64,000 bases of DNA from Yes71-27 sp040758635. Lineage in GTDB: Bacteria; Bacillota; Desulfotomaculia; Desulfotomaculales; Ammonificaceae. Below the pieces are notes generated by a model. It had not been told where the DNA came from. It saw only the letters and a list, made by a program, of their open reading frames with translations, and ran no database searches. A program made the translations under genes and the position numbers. The first letter of the stretch is position 1. The number at the start of each line of letters is the position of its first letter. The stretch lies in the NCBI GenBank assembly GCA_040758635.1, contig JBFLVI010000003.1:67147-131146 (forward strand), read 5' to 3'. Shown piece by piece: positions 42,460 to 50,376 of the stretch.

Positions 42460-42514
42460 TTGCAAAACGCAAAAATTTTATGCAAAAAGAGATTGACACG
42501 CTTGCAAAGCGCAA
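42460..42514. promoter_or_regulatory. paired operator palindromes TTGC-N5-GCAA
   Basis: TTGCAAAACGCAA (42460-42472) and TTGCAAAGCGCAA (42502-42514) differ at one base and are 42 bases apart, about four helical turns. The second lies inside the -35/-10 spacer of the rightward promoter, ideal for repression. Confidence 0.75.
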
Positions 42515-42521
42515 GTATATT
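42493..42521 (+). promoter_or_regulatory. rightward promoter of the repressor switch
   Basis: TTGACA (42493-42498), 17-base spacer containing the operator, TATATT (42516-42521). Confidence 0.82.
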
Positions 42522-42590
42522 TGTCATTAAGTGATGTGGTGTGTTATTGAGTTTTATCTTTTGCCGTCAGCTCCGGAAGAGGGTGGTTCC

Positions 42591-42870
42591 TTGCAGAACC
42601 AGACGATGTATCTCCTTCGGGTGCTCCGGCGGCTCACCCAGGCGGAAGTCGCCGAGGCGGTGGGTATCGCGCAGAGCAGTTATGCGCTGATCGAAGGTGG
42701 CCGCCGCCACCCCCCGGAAGCAGATCGCGAAGAGGCTGGCGGAGTTCTTCGGCGTGACCGTGGACGAGCTCTTCTTCGCCGAGGATGACCGCGCCACGCT
42801 GCGCCGTGTGATCGCCAGGAGGCGGGGTGGCGGCCAACCGCGCCAAACAGGGGTAGCGGTAGAGTATTAA
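42591..42870 (+). pseudogene. Cro-like XRE regulator with frameshift
   Basis: From TTG 42591 the frame reads LRRLTQAEVAEAVGIAQSSY and ALIEGGRRHP, a normal HTH start. At the C6 run near 42709-42714 the frame breaks; reading on as C5 gives RKQIAKRLAEFFGVTVDELF and an end at TAA 42868, a normal regulator of about 92 residues. As written, translation runs to 42788 in a nonsense frame. May be a true mutation, a phase-variable tract or a sequencing error. Confidence 0.75.
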
Positions 42871-43010
42871 CGCGATGGGAGATAGCCGAGGAAAGGGAAG
42901 TGGGATGCCTCACCCCGACAGAATGAGCGGTTTCACAAATTTCCGCTTCCGCTAAAACGGTCGGGGGTCTCAGGGAAATGGGGAGGGTAGCAACAGCCAG
43001 AGGCTTTTCT

Positions 43011-43349
43011 CTATTTTCCGCCGATATTGTAGCGTCTGATCAACTCGATGAAGTCGCGCGTGAGGCTTGTTTGCCCTGGACTTAAGCCCTGAAGCAGGAA
43101 CTCTGCTTCACGTTGAGGTGACGAACCGTGGGGCTGGTCCATTGCTTGAACAATACTTGCTACGGAGGTACTGAGGGCGACGGCAAGGCGGCTCAAGACT
43201 TCGAGGCTTGGGAGCCGCATCCCAAGCTCGATCTTTGTCAAATAGGTCGGGTGAATGCCGGTGCGTTCGGCAAGCTGTTCTTGGGAGAGGTTCCGGCTCC
43301 GGCGTAGCGCCCGCAGGCGGGCGCCGAGCCTCCGCTGCTTTTCTTTCAC
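43011..43349 (-). CDS. XRE-family transcriptional regulator
   Basis: 112 residues: HTH (RLRALRRSRNLSQEQLAERTG, split here as residues 9-29; then THPTYLTKIELGMRLPS-like segment) and a short helical tail. GTG start with AAGGGGTAG upstream. Divergent from the LuxR-type gene at 43555, whose promoter region it may control. Not obviously paired with the CI/Cro module. Confidence 0.82.
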   Translation of the reverse strand: MKEKQRRLGARLRALRRSRNLSQEQLAERTGIHPTYLTKIELGMRLPSLEVLSRLAVALSTSVASIVQAMDQPHGSSPQREAEFLLQGLSPGQTSLTRDFIELIRRYNIGGK

Positions 43350-43554
43350 GTTTGATGCTACCCCTTCTGTAGTATGCCCGCGTCAGTTTTATTCTCCCAG
43401 ACCACAAGGACGGGGGGAATAGACGCAGGGTCTATAGAATATGACTCCGAGACTATGCGGATGGTCGGAGAGGCTATCTCCTCTTCCGGGGTCTCAAGAA
43501 AGGTTCTTCATCTTTTCTGCTTTACGGTGTTGTTTTTGGAGGAGGTGGGAGGAG

Positions 43555-44199
43555 ATGCAAAAGCTGCGCGTTCTCGTGAGTAGCCGCTCACCCTCTGGCG
43601 CCCTTATAGTCCAAGCCCTTCGCGAAAGCTCCTCTTTTGAGGTTTTCGAAGCGCCTGCTTCTACCTTCGCAGAAAAGATTCCCAAGCTGCAGCCCGACGT
43701 CCTGCTTTTGGAAGAGGCCGAAGGCGAAGATCCCCTTCCCCTTATCGGGGAGATCCGCAGGCTGTTCCCCTTCATCATCCCGATCCTCCTGGCCCGAGAC
43801 CTCCGGGGGCGCGACTCCTGCACCCTTTACCGGACGGGGGTGGCGGCCTGCCTGCCGCTCCGGTGGCCGCCGCGCCGGATCCTGCAGGCGGTGGAGTTTG
43901 TCGGGTCAACGGGTGCGTTCTGTGCCCCTTCAGCCGGGAGGAGGCCCTTCGGCGGGGATGCCCCGGCGGCGGATTTGAGCGCCCGGGAAAAGGAGATCCT
44001 GACCCTGCTGGCAAAAAACCTGGGCACCGGAGAGATTGCCAGGAAGCTTTATCTCGCGGAGTCCACCGTCAGGACCTACCTTCAGCGGCTTTTCCGGAAG
44101 CTTGGCGTCCGCAGCCGGGCGGAGGCGGTGGTCTGGGCGATCCAGGAGGGGCTGGTTTCAGGTGTTTCCCTGGCGGCGGGGAGGAACCCGCGCAAGTAA
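43555..44199 (+). CDS. LuxR-type regulator with degenerate receiver domain
   Basis: 214 residues. Residues 1-120 follow the receiver fold (RVLVSSRSPSGALIVQALRE, DVLLLEEAEGED), but the N-terminal acidic pair is missing and the phosphoacceptor position carries Glu-Glu. So phosphorylation is unlikely or replaced. Residues 140-205 are a full LuxR HTH (LSAREKEILTLLAKNLGTGE, EIARKLYLAESTVRTYLQRL). ATG 43555 follows GGAGGTGGGAGGAG. The 3' end overlaps the opposite-strand pseudo-receiver gene by 42 bases. Confidence 0.85.
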   Translation: MQKLRVLVSSRSPSGALIVQALRESSSFEVFEAPASTFAEKIPKLQPDVLLLEEAEGEDPLPLIGEIRRLFPFIIPILLARDLRGRDSCTLYRTGVAACLPLRWPPRRILQAVEFVGSTGAFCAPSAGRRPFGGDAPAADLSAREKEILTLLAKNLGTGEIARKLYLAESTVRTYLQRLFRKLGVRSRAEAVVWAIQEGLVSGVSLAAGRNPRK

Positions 44200-44586
44200 G
44201 CTCTCACCTATACTCCGGGGCCAGAAGCAGAGGTCTATCTCGCAGATCATCTTCAGCCCTTTCGCGATGAGGTGGAAGGGGAGACCGGAGGAGAAAAAAC
44301 TGTGGACGCCGGCCCGGTAGGCGGCCCCCACCACCCAGGGATCGTCCGGGCCGATGGCAACCACTCGCAGCCGGGGCAGCGCCTTCTTCAGCCGGGAGGC
44401 GAGAGAGGGCCAGTCTTCCTTTTCCGCGTCCAGGACGGCGAGCCGGGGGCGCAGCCGCCGGATCGTCCGCGGAAGGTAGGCGACCCGTGGCTCTAGAACC
44501 CTGACCACAACGAAGTCAGCGGCGGCCCAGGTCTCGAGGAAGGTGGCCAGTTCCCTGGAGCCGACCACTACCCTTACCCGCGCCAC
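44158..44586 (-). CDS. stand-alone pseudo-receiver-like protein
   Basis: 142 residues resembling only the receiver half of the neighbouring LuxR-type protein (VRVVVGSRELATFLETWAAA, PRLAVLDAEKEDWPSLASRL, LRVVAIGPDDPWVVGAAYRA). There is an Asp in LAVLDAE at the usual phosphosite but no acidic pair at the N-terminus, and no output domain. GTG 44586 with AAGGAGG upstream. Convergent with and overlapping the LuxR-type gene; its upstream side faces the 21-bp repeat array and the secreted-protein cluster. Confidence 0.65.
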   Translation of the reverse strand: MARVRVVVGSRELATFLETWAAADFVVVRVLEPRVAYLPRTIRRLRPRLAVLDAEKEDWPSLASRLKKALPRLRVVAIGPDDPWVVGAAYRAGVHSFFSSGLPFHLIAKGLKMICEIDLCFWPRSIGESLLARVPPRRQGNT

Positions 44587-44656
44587 AAAACCCCTCCTTC
44601 GCCCGAGGTTTTCTTCAGGTTAACCCTTTTTGCCCCTGGTTGCAATCCGGTTTTCC

Positions 44657-44782
44657 GTCTACAGCCTGTAGCCATTCGTCTACAAATCATAGACGCCTGT
44701 GTACAATTTGCGGACATTTGTCCGCATCCTGTCCTTTTTCGTCCACAACTTGGGGACATTCGGCTACAAGATGTCTGCGGAA
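44657..44782. repeat. six 21-bp tandem repeats between regulator and secreted-protein genes
   Basis: Units start at 44657, 44678, 44699, 44720, 44741 and 44762. Most begin GTCTACA or GTCCACA and contain a reverse arm such as TGTAGCC or GGGGACA, so each unit is partly palindromic. On the minus strand one frame gives seven-residue repeats (NVPKLWT, NVRKLYT) broken by three TAG codons, so an eroded coiled-coil coding sequence is an alternative. The 400-base gap holds no intact gene. Confidence 0.75.
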
Positions 44783-44987
44783 GTCCTATGGAAATCCCAG
44801 GCCCTTTCTGTTAGCTTGTCCTTAAACAGCCCCGCAGAGGGGGGCAGAAAATGCGGCGCTCAGGTCTATTCTCCTGGGCAGCACGGGTCAAGGCAAGGAG
44901 AAAGCAAATAGAGTGGCAGACGGTGCCCGGCTACGAGGCGCGGCGCTTCAAGGCAGCGTTTTCTTAGCCAGCCGGGGAGGAAAGGAA

Positions 44988-45476
44988 ATGCTCAGGAGGG
45001 GCTTCCGGGCAAAGGTGGGGTTGCTGGCGCTGGCGCTGGTCTGGTCGCTGGCCGGGATCGGCGCGGCGAGCGGTGCCTGGCGGGAGGAGCTGACCTTAAG
45101 CCAGACGGTGACCACCGGCAACGTGGACGTGGCCTTTACCGACGTCCGGGTGGTGCGGGAACAGGGCGCGGGGAGCACTGCGGTGAGCATCCTCCCGGGG
45201 GGCAAGGCCTTCGCCATCGAGATGAATGACGTCTGGCACGGCTCGCGGGCGGAGATCGCCTACACGGTCCTGAACCAGGGGACGATCCCGGTAGTGGCCG
45301 AGCCGGTGGGCCTCGGAGCAGAGGGGATAGAGATGGCGGTTGAGCCGCCGCCCATGTTAGAGGCCGGTGCCGAAGGGCAGGGAACGGTGGAGGTCGCGGT
45401 GACCCGGGGGCTCGAGCGGGGCGCCGCCTTCGAGACCGGCGGGGTGGTTTTGGATTTCCGGCAGTGGAACCGGTAG
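44988..45476 (+). CDS. SipW/TasA-like secreted protein 1
   Basis: 162 residues. Basic start, hydrophobic segment LLALALVWSLAGIGAASGAW, then EELTLSQTVTTGNVDVAFTD, which matches the SipW-dependent signal-peptide type of TasA/CalY (camelysin) proteins. A beta-sandwich-like body follows and it ends VVLDFRQWNR. The C-terminal strand with QWN is shared with the next two proteins. ATG 44988 follows GGAGGAAAGGAA. Proposed surface-fibre subunit processed by the S26B peptidase at 50377. Confidence 0.72.
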   Translation: MLRRGFRAKVGLLALALVWSLAGIGAASGAWREELTLSQTVTTGNVDVAFTDVRVVREQGAGSTAVSILPGGKAFAIEMNDVWHGSRAEIAYTVLNQGTIPVVAEPVGLGAEGIEMAVEPPPMLEAGAEGQGTVEVAVTRGLERGAAFETGGVVLDFRQWNR

Positions 45477-45624
45477 TCCCGCCTGCAAGCTGCGGCAAGG
45501 CTGTGCAGAGCGGCAGGGGGGTTCCAAGACTACATAAAAAAGGAGGTGGTCGCTGCAGGAAAGATTAAGACGCGGTCGGCCGGAGGTTAAGGTTAGGGTT
45601 TTAAAAGACTAAGGAGGTAGGATT

Positions 45625-46176
45625 ATGCGCAAGAAGTGGTTTGTGACCCTGGCGCTGGTCCTGAGCCTGGCGCTCGTCGGCTTGGGCCTGGCCTGGTGGA
45701 CCGACCAGCTTACCATCGCCGGGACGGTAGGGACCGGCGAGGTTGACGTGGTCTTCACGGGCGCCTTCACGGATGACGACGGCACTGTGAACGATCCGTC
45801 GATTGACCCGAGCGATCCGCTGGACCCACCGACTTACGATAAGAACGTGGCCATGAAGGAAGCGGCGATTTCCGAAGACGGCAAGACGCTCACCTGCACC
45901 ATCACGAACGGTTACCCGAGCTATGCTCCCACGACCTACTTCACCATCACCAACACGGGCACCGTCCCAGTCAGGATCACGGCCGTAACCGTCACCCCGC
46001 CGGCTGGGGGAGAAGTCGAGGTTACCGTTCCGGACCTGGTAGGCGAGGTGATTGACCCGGAGGCCTCGCTCAATGGTGTCTGCTACCAGCACGTGACCGA
46101 GGCTGCGGCGGAGAACAGCAGCTACACCTACACCGTTACCATTGACGCCATCCAGTGGAATGCTCAGCCGGAGTAA
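45625..46176 (+). CDS. SipW/TasA-like secreted protein 2
   Basis: 183 residues. LALVLSLALVGLGLAWWTDQ signal region, then LTIAGTVGTGEVDVVFTGAF, a Thr-rich beta body (TTYFTITNTGTVPVRITAVT) and C-terminal IDAIQWNAQPE. Paralogous in layout to the proteins at 44988 and 46249. AAGGAGGTAGGATT precedes the ATG. Acidic, low in cysteine, as expected for an extracellular fibre protein. Confidence 0.78.
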   Translation: MRKKWFVTLALVLSLALVGLGLAWWTDQLTIAGTVGTGEVDVVFTGAFTDDDGTVNDPSIDPSDPLDPPTYDKNVAMKEAAISEDGKTLTCTITNGYPSYAPTTYFTITNTGTVPVRITAVTVTPPAGGEVEVTVPDLVGEVIDPEASLNGVCYQHVTEAAAENSSYTYTVTIDAIQWNAQPE

Positions 46177-46188
46177 ACGTAGCAAGGC

Positions 46189-46243
46189 TTGAGGGGTGCC
46201 CGCCTTTTGCCGGGTGCCCCTCAAAGACCCCGCAAAGGGGGTC
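46189..46243 (+). promoter_or_regulatory. two hairpins in the leader of secreted protein 3
   Basis: TTGAGGGGTGCCCG (46189-46202) pairs along its full length with CGGGTGCCCCTCAA (46211-46224, two G-T pairs). Immediately after, GACCCC (46226-46231) pairs with GGGGTC (46238-46243), occluding the AGGGGG ribosome site of ATG 46249. No U-run follows, so RNA stability or translation control is likelier than termination. Confidence 0.7.
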
Positions 46244-46248
46244 CTTAA

Positions 46249-46902
46249 ATGCGCAGAAAAACGTTTTTGTTCCTGATGCTCTTTATCTTGCTGACCGGTA
46301 TGGGTGTCGGCCTCGCGTGGTGGACGGACACCCTGACCATCGCCGGGACGGTGCATACTGCCAAGGACTGTATGGAGTTCACTCACTATACTTTGAGCAC
46401 CGACCCGTACATCACCGGGGACGTCTCCCTGGTGGACCGGAAGACCCTGGCGGTCAGCGTGAGCGGCCTCTACCCCTCTGGGACAGCCGCCGCCACGAAG
46501 GGCCGCGCGCGGCTGCACGTCACGATGACCAACACGGGGGACGTGCCGGAGAAGTTTGTGAGTGCGGCGCTGCAGTTTAGTCCGGAGGCTTCGCCGCTCC
46601 TCAACTACCTGAAATCCTCCTGCTACCTCAAGTACGACGAGGACGGCCCGGGGCCGAAACCGACGGAGAGCTGGGGGTACCTGCAGTACCCCTGGAGCCG
46701 GTTCGACCAGCTCGACGACGCCCTCAACGCCTCCACAACGCTGAAGGGCCTGGTGCTCGACCCCGGCGGCTGGATCAGCTTCGATACCGAGGACGAGAAC
46801 AGCATCGTGCTGAGACTCGACGAGAGCGCGCCCAACGAGACCGAGAACCAGACGCTCGACTTCACCCTGCAACTCAACTTTGTCCAGTGGAACGCGCCGT
46901 AG
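46249..46902 (+). CDS. SipW/TasA-like secreted protein 3
   Basis: 217 residues. FLFLMLFILLTGMGVGLAWW signal region and TDTLTIAGTVHTAK, nearly the same as protein 2, then a longer body and the C-terminal TLQLNFVQWNAP. Two cysteines in the middle (KSSCYLKY and KDCMEF). Probably a paralogue specialised in the same fibre. Its ribosome site is in a hairpin, so its dosage may differ from protein 2. Confidence 0.77.
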   Translation: MRRKTFLFLMLFILLTGMGVGLAWWTDTLTIAGTVHTAKDCMEFTHYTLSTDPYITGDVSLVDRKTLAVSVSGLYPSGTAAATKGRARLHVTMTNTGDVPEKFVSAALQFSPEASPLLNYLKSSCYLKYDEDGPGPKPTESWGYLQYPWSRFDQLDDALNASTTLKGLVLDPGGWISFDTEDENSIVLRLDESAPNETENQTLDFTLQLNFVQWNAP

Positions 46903-46928
46903 TTTGATTCCGGAAGGTGGGAGTTGTT

Positions 46929-47339
46929 TTGCGCGGGAGGAAAGGATGGCTCCAGAAGGCAGGCCTGCTCTTGACCCTGGCGGCAGTGGTGCTGGTCGCC
47001 TTTGCCCTGTTGGGCCGCGCGGCGGCGACCTGGCAGGAGGGCCTCGCCGTCGAGGTGCGGGTCGAGGCCAAGGTGCCGCCGAAGCCGAAGGGCGCAGGAA
47101 TCCTCCCGCGCCTCCTCCCGCCGGGAGGGGGAAACCCGGCGGGCGGCCAGCAGGGCGAAGACCTTACTCCGGCACCACAGGCGGAAGCGGCAGCCCCCAG
47201 CGGGCCCGGGACAGAAACAGCCCCTGCGCCGGCTGCCGGAGAGGCTAACGGTGAGGTCTCTGCACCCGAAGGATGTCCCGGTGCGCCGCCAGGAGACGCC
47301 GGCGCCTCGGAAGATAAACACCTGGGAGGCGGCGCTTGA
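46929..47339 (+). CDS. secreted Pro/Ala-rich protein, fibre-cluster member 4
   Basis: 136 residues. Signal region AGLLLTLAAVVLVAFALLGR and AAATWQEGLAVEVRVEAKVP keep the W-x3-L-x-V pattern of the other cluster members; the rest is disordered, rich in Pro, Gly, Ala and Glu, ending GGA. TTG 46929 has GGAAGGTGGGAG upstream. May be a spacer, anchor or partner of the fibre proteins; no family match. Confidence 0.6.
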   Translation: MRGRKGWLQKAGLLLTLAAVVLVAFALLGRAAATWQEGLAVEVRVEAKVPPKPKGAGILPRLLPPGGGNPAGGQQGEDLTPAPQAEAAAPSGPGTETAPAPAAGEANGEVSAPEGCPGAPPGDAGASEDKHLGGGA

Positions 47340-47499
47340 AAGGAGGTAACCCCTTCCGAGGGTTCTGGGTGCCACCGAATGCTCGATCGCGTTAGGAAGA
47401 CGAGCGCTGGTCAAGCAGGGTCCGATTGTTTTGTTGGTCTGCTCTGTTAAAAGCTCTTTAGCTTCATTAACCTATTAACCTCCGGAGGAGGGAAGCTTT

Positions 47500-48270
47500 A
47501 TGAAAAAGAAGGTTAAGAAAGGCTTGGTTGTTGCCGGCTGCCTAATTTTGGCGCTGGCCCTTGCTTCCTGGGCGGTGGCCGGGGTTAACCCCGTCAAGGT
47601 CCTCGTGAACGGGGAGGAGGTTACCTTTGACCAGGCGCCGGTTATCCTTAAGGGCAGAGTAGTGGCGCCGCTCCGCACGGTGCTGGAAAAGATCGGGGCC
47701 GAAGTCGCGTGGGACGGAACAAACCGGGTGGTAAGCGTCTCGACCACGCAAGGGGACAAGTATTTAAGCGGCAAAAACGATCCCTACACGGCCAAACCGG
47801 ACATCCACACCAACTTCGTGAAGGCATCTGACCTGCTGGCCGTCTTAGATGACGACAAAGACGGCGACCTCTGCGATTACCGCGCGGGGCACAGCGGCGG
47901 GGATAGCATCGCCAACGACCCGCTGGTGCTCGATGTGAGGAAGAAGACGGACTACGATGCGGGTCACATCCCCGGCGCAGTCTGGATCGCTTTCGCGGGG
48001 GATATGGGGAAGATTGAGAATATTAAGTCGCTGCGGGCAGCGCTTGACGCCCACGTGGCAAAGGGCGGTAAAAACGAGGTGGTAGTTGCCTGCTACACGG
48101 GAAATACGGCGGGGCTGGTTTGCGGTGTGCTCGGTACCTACGGGTTGAACGTAAAGAACCTGAGGTTCGGTTACGGTATTAGCTGGGAAGGAAAGAAACA
48201 GGCGGATACACCGATCAAAGGTCCGCGAGAGGATAAGGACGGGAAGCCTGTGCCGTATTCCGCCCAGTAG
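47500..48270 (+). CDS. secreted rhodanese with copper-amine-oxidase-like N-terminal domain
   Basis: 256 residues. Signal peptide (GLVVAGCLILALALASWAVA), a stalk domain of the copper-amine-oxidase N-terminal type (VKVLVNGEEVTFDQAPVIL, PLRTVLEKIGAEVAWDG), then a rhodanese domain with LDVRKKTDYDAGHIPGAVWI and the active-site cysteine in VACYTGNTAGL. Likely handles persulfide or thiosulfate sulfur outside the cell; the exact substrate is unknown. GGAGGAGGGAAGC precedes the ATG. Followed by a large hairpin. Confidence 0.87.
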   Translation: MKKKVKKGLVVAGCLILALALASWAVAGVNPVKVLVNGEEVTFDQAPVILKGRVVAPLRTVLEKIGAEVAWDGTNRVVSVSTTQGDKYLSGKNDPYTAKPDIHTNFVKASDLLAVLDDDKDGDLCDYRAGHSGGDSIANDPLVLDVRKKTDYDAGHIPGAVWIAFAGDMGKIENIKSLRAALDAHVAKGGKNEVVVACYTGNTAGLVCGVLGTYGLNVKNLRFGYGISWEGKKQADTPIKGPREDKDGKPVPYSAQ

Positions 48271-48295
48271 GCGGAGAGCGGTAATACTCAAAGTT

Positions 48296-48352
48296 GACCG
48301 GATAACCGCAAGGCGGGGGAGGGAAACCTCTCCCGCCAAACGGTTACCGGTC
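48296..48352 (+). terminator. large hairpin after the rhodanese gene
   Basis: GACCGG...AACCG (48296-48308) pairs with CGGTTACCGGTC (48341-48352), with an inner GGCGGGGGAGG/CCTCTCCCGCC stem. There is no clear U-run, so it may protect the 3' end or end transcription with help. Confidence 0.55.
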
Positions 48353-48438
48353 TGCTTCGGAATTCCGGGGTGCCAGGCACCGGTGCCCACTACCTGGATG
48401 GCAAGGGTTACTGCGTAAGGCGCCTATTTTTTTGATGG

Positions 48439-49690
48439 CCGTGTAAAATTTCAGTAGGCACCAGAAGGGGATCAGCCCCCTGAAAAAGAAATGAGACCTC
48501 GCGCGCCCAAAAAACACCAAAAATCAAGCTAAAGGAGTGTGAGGTCTCATGCTAAATATTCGCCAAATAGTGGGTGCAGTCCTTCTTTTCGTCACCGGCC
48601 TGGTTAAATTAATTGGTGGGTGCAAAGACTTCTATGAACTTGAAAAAGGTATCCACGAGCTTTGTCAGAAGGTCTGCAACCAAATATTCACCTGGGCACT
48701 GGAACAGCTCGATACCCGCTTGATGAATGAACGTGACCGGAGCACCTGGAAGGTGGTCGGGTTTCGGGATAAAACAGCCATCAGCACCTTTGGGGAATTT
48801 CTCTACAAAAGGCGCCTGTACAAAAACAAAAAAACCGGGGAAACCAGCTTCTTTTTGGATGAGCTGTTGGGCTGGCCGGAGCGGGCCAGGATTACCCCTC
48901 GCCTAAAAGAACTGGCTGTCAAACTAAGCACTGAGCTTTCCTTTGATCGGGCCGCGGAGATTTTGAGCTACCTTGTACCCGGCGTAAGTCCCATGACCAT
49001 CTGGCAGGCCACCCAGGAAGTAGGCGAAGTTCTCCAACGCGAAGGCCAAGAAAAAAGAGCAGCGGTTTTTGAAGACGGCGAAGCTCCCGGAGGGAAAGAA
49101 GTGGCGCCGGAGCTGTGTATTGAAGCCGACGGGGTGATAATCCGCCTGCAAAGGGCAAAGCAGAAACGAGGAGAAATCAAACACATGGTAGCTTACGAGG
49201 GGAAGGAGCAAACAGACCGGGATCGCTTCGCCCTGAAAAACAAGCTTGTGTTAAGCAGCTTAAATGAAGGTGAGGCAGCCTGGGAAGAAGGTTATGCCGA
49301 GATCGGGGGGAAATGGGATTTAAGCCGGGTCCAAAAGATCTACATTGGCGGCGATGGGGCAGACTGGCCCAAGCAGGGAGTGGAATACTTCCCTGGCGCC
49401 GAATATCGCTTAGACCCATACCACCTGAGCAAGCATTTAACGGAAGCTCTCTGGTATGATGAAGAAACCTTCCGGAAGGTAGCCACAGCTATTTTCCAGG
49501 GTAAATGGCAGGAAACACAAGGGATTCTAACGGAAGCAGCGAAAAAGACCAGAGGTAACCGGAAGAAGAGGATCACCAAGCTTTTTGCACTATCTTGAGG
49601 AAAACTGGGTGGGGATTGTTGCCTCGCCGGGAGCGAAACGCCTGGGCACCATTGAAGGGCAGATTCAACACAACGTGGCCCGGCGTATGC
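48439..49690 (+). mobile_element. truncated ISLre2-family insertion sequence
   Basis: The left part is present: possible terminal segment near GTGTAAAATTTCAGTAGGCA (48441) and the transposase gene. The right end is missing: similarity to the transposase ends about 49690 inside VARRM and the frame runs directly into an unrelated CARDB protein. A perfect inverted repeat, ATGAGACCTC (48491-48500) and GAGGTCTCAT (48541-48550), covers the transposase ATG and may limit its translation from read-through transcripts. Confidence 0.75.
48549..49690 (+). pseudogene. ISLre2-type (UPF0236) transposase, frameshifted and truncated
   Basis: The first 349 residues run to 49598 and match UPF0236 proteins (FDRAAEILSYLVPGVSPMTI, YIGGDGADWPKQG, RLDPYHLSKHL). 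At the T5 run near 49581-49585 the frame is lost; one extra T would continue as LHYLEENWVGIVASPGAKRL and GTIEGQIQHNVARRM, which is the conserved next segment. After that, transposase sequence stops. Inactive. Confidence 0.85.
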
Positions 49691-50367
49691 TCTACGCCTG
49701 GGATGAGCGCTATGCCGCCCTGGCGGCCTCAGCAGCGACCCCGCCAAGCGAGTGGGACGTTTACGCCTGGGACGACATGGAAACCCGTTTGCCCGGACCT
49801 TCTACTTACACCGGGCCGTTCCCGGCATACGGCGACTACTGCGTCCGGTTCGACTGGGCATATGATTCACTATCCCCGGGTGAGAGCAGAACCATCCGGA
49901 TGTACCACATGGGCGGGGACAGCAGGGAGGATCTCGATGCGAGCTACGCCCTAGCCGAAGGCGCACCTGAAACCCTGCCCGACCTCACCGGGTCGTGGAC
50001 CGGCTTCGGCGTCACCTACCACAAGCGGAACACCACGGTGATTAAAGGGACGCTCACGGTAGAGAACACCGGTACGAAGAAGGCAGGCCCCTGCCGGGTG
50101 AACTTCTACCTCTCGGAGGACGAGCGCTTCGACGAAACCGACACGCTGGTCAAGACGCGGGCGATCTCGTCCACGCCTCCGGGCGGCACAAAGGAGATCA
50201 AGTTTACCTGGGTCACCGGGCAGGAGGTCGAAGGCAAGTACATCCTGGCGGTGATTGACGCCACCAACCGGGTCGCGGAAAGCAACGAAGAGAACAACGT
50301 GGTCGCCTCGCCGGCGATCTCGTTCTCCGGGCCGCCTGGAATCGGGATCCCGCGGCCGGTGGAGTAA
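49585..50367 (+). CDS. chimeric ORF: transposase tail joined to 5'-truncated CARDB protein
   Basis: 260 codons. About the first 35 encode the end of the transposase fragment; from about 49690 the sequence is a secreted-type protein lacking its signal and N-terminus, with a CARDB domain (LTVENTGTKKAGPCRVNFYL, VAESNEENNVVASPAISF). CARDB domains are adhesion-type beta sandwiches of surface proteins. As it stands it has no secretion signal, so the native gene was destroyed when the IS inserted and the junction was deleted. It ends 10 bases before the signal-peptidase gene. Confidence 0.7.
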   Translation: MHYLEENWVGIVASPGAKRLGTIEGQIQHNVARRMLYAWDERYAALAASAATPPSEWDVYAWDDMETRLPGPSTYTGPFPAYGDYCVRFDWAYDSLSPGESRTIRMYHMGGDSREDLDASYALAEGAPETLPDLTGSWTGFGVTYHKRNTTVIKGTLTVENTGTKKAGPCRVNFYLSEDERFDETDTLVKTRAISSTPPGGTKEIKFTWVTGQEVEGKYILAVIDATNRVAESNEENNVVASPAISFSGPPGIGIPRPVE

Positions 50368-50376
50368 AGAGGGCCG

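Noticed and set aside
44545..44575. possible attR copy of the tRNA-Thr 3' end (GCCGACCACTACC)
   Set aside because: Only a short partial match to the tRNA end; no full direct repeat was found in the window, so the right border of the element stays undefined.
44657..44782. CRISPR-like array
   Set aside because: Units are contiguous and degenerate with no spacers, and no cas genes are present.
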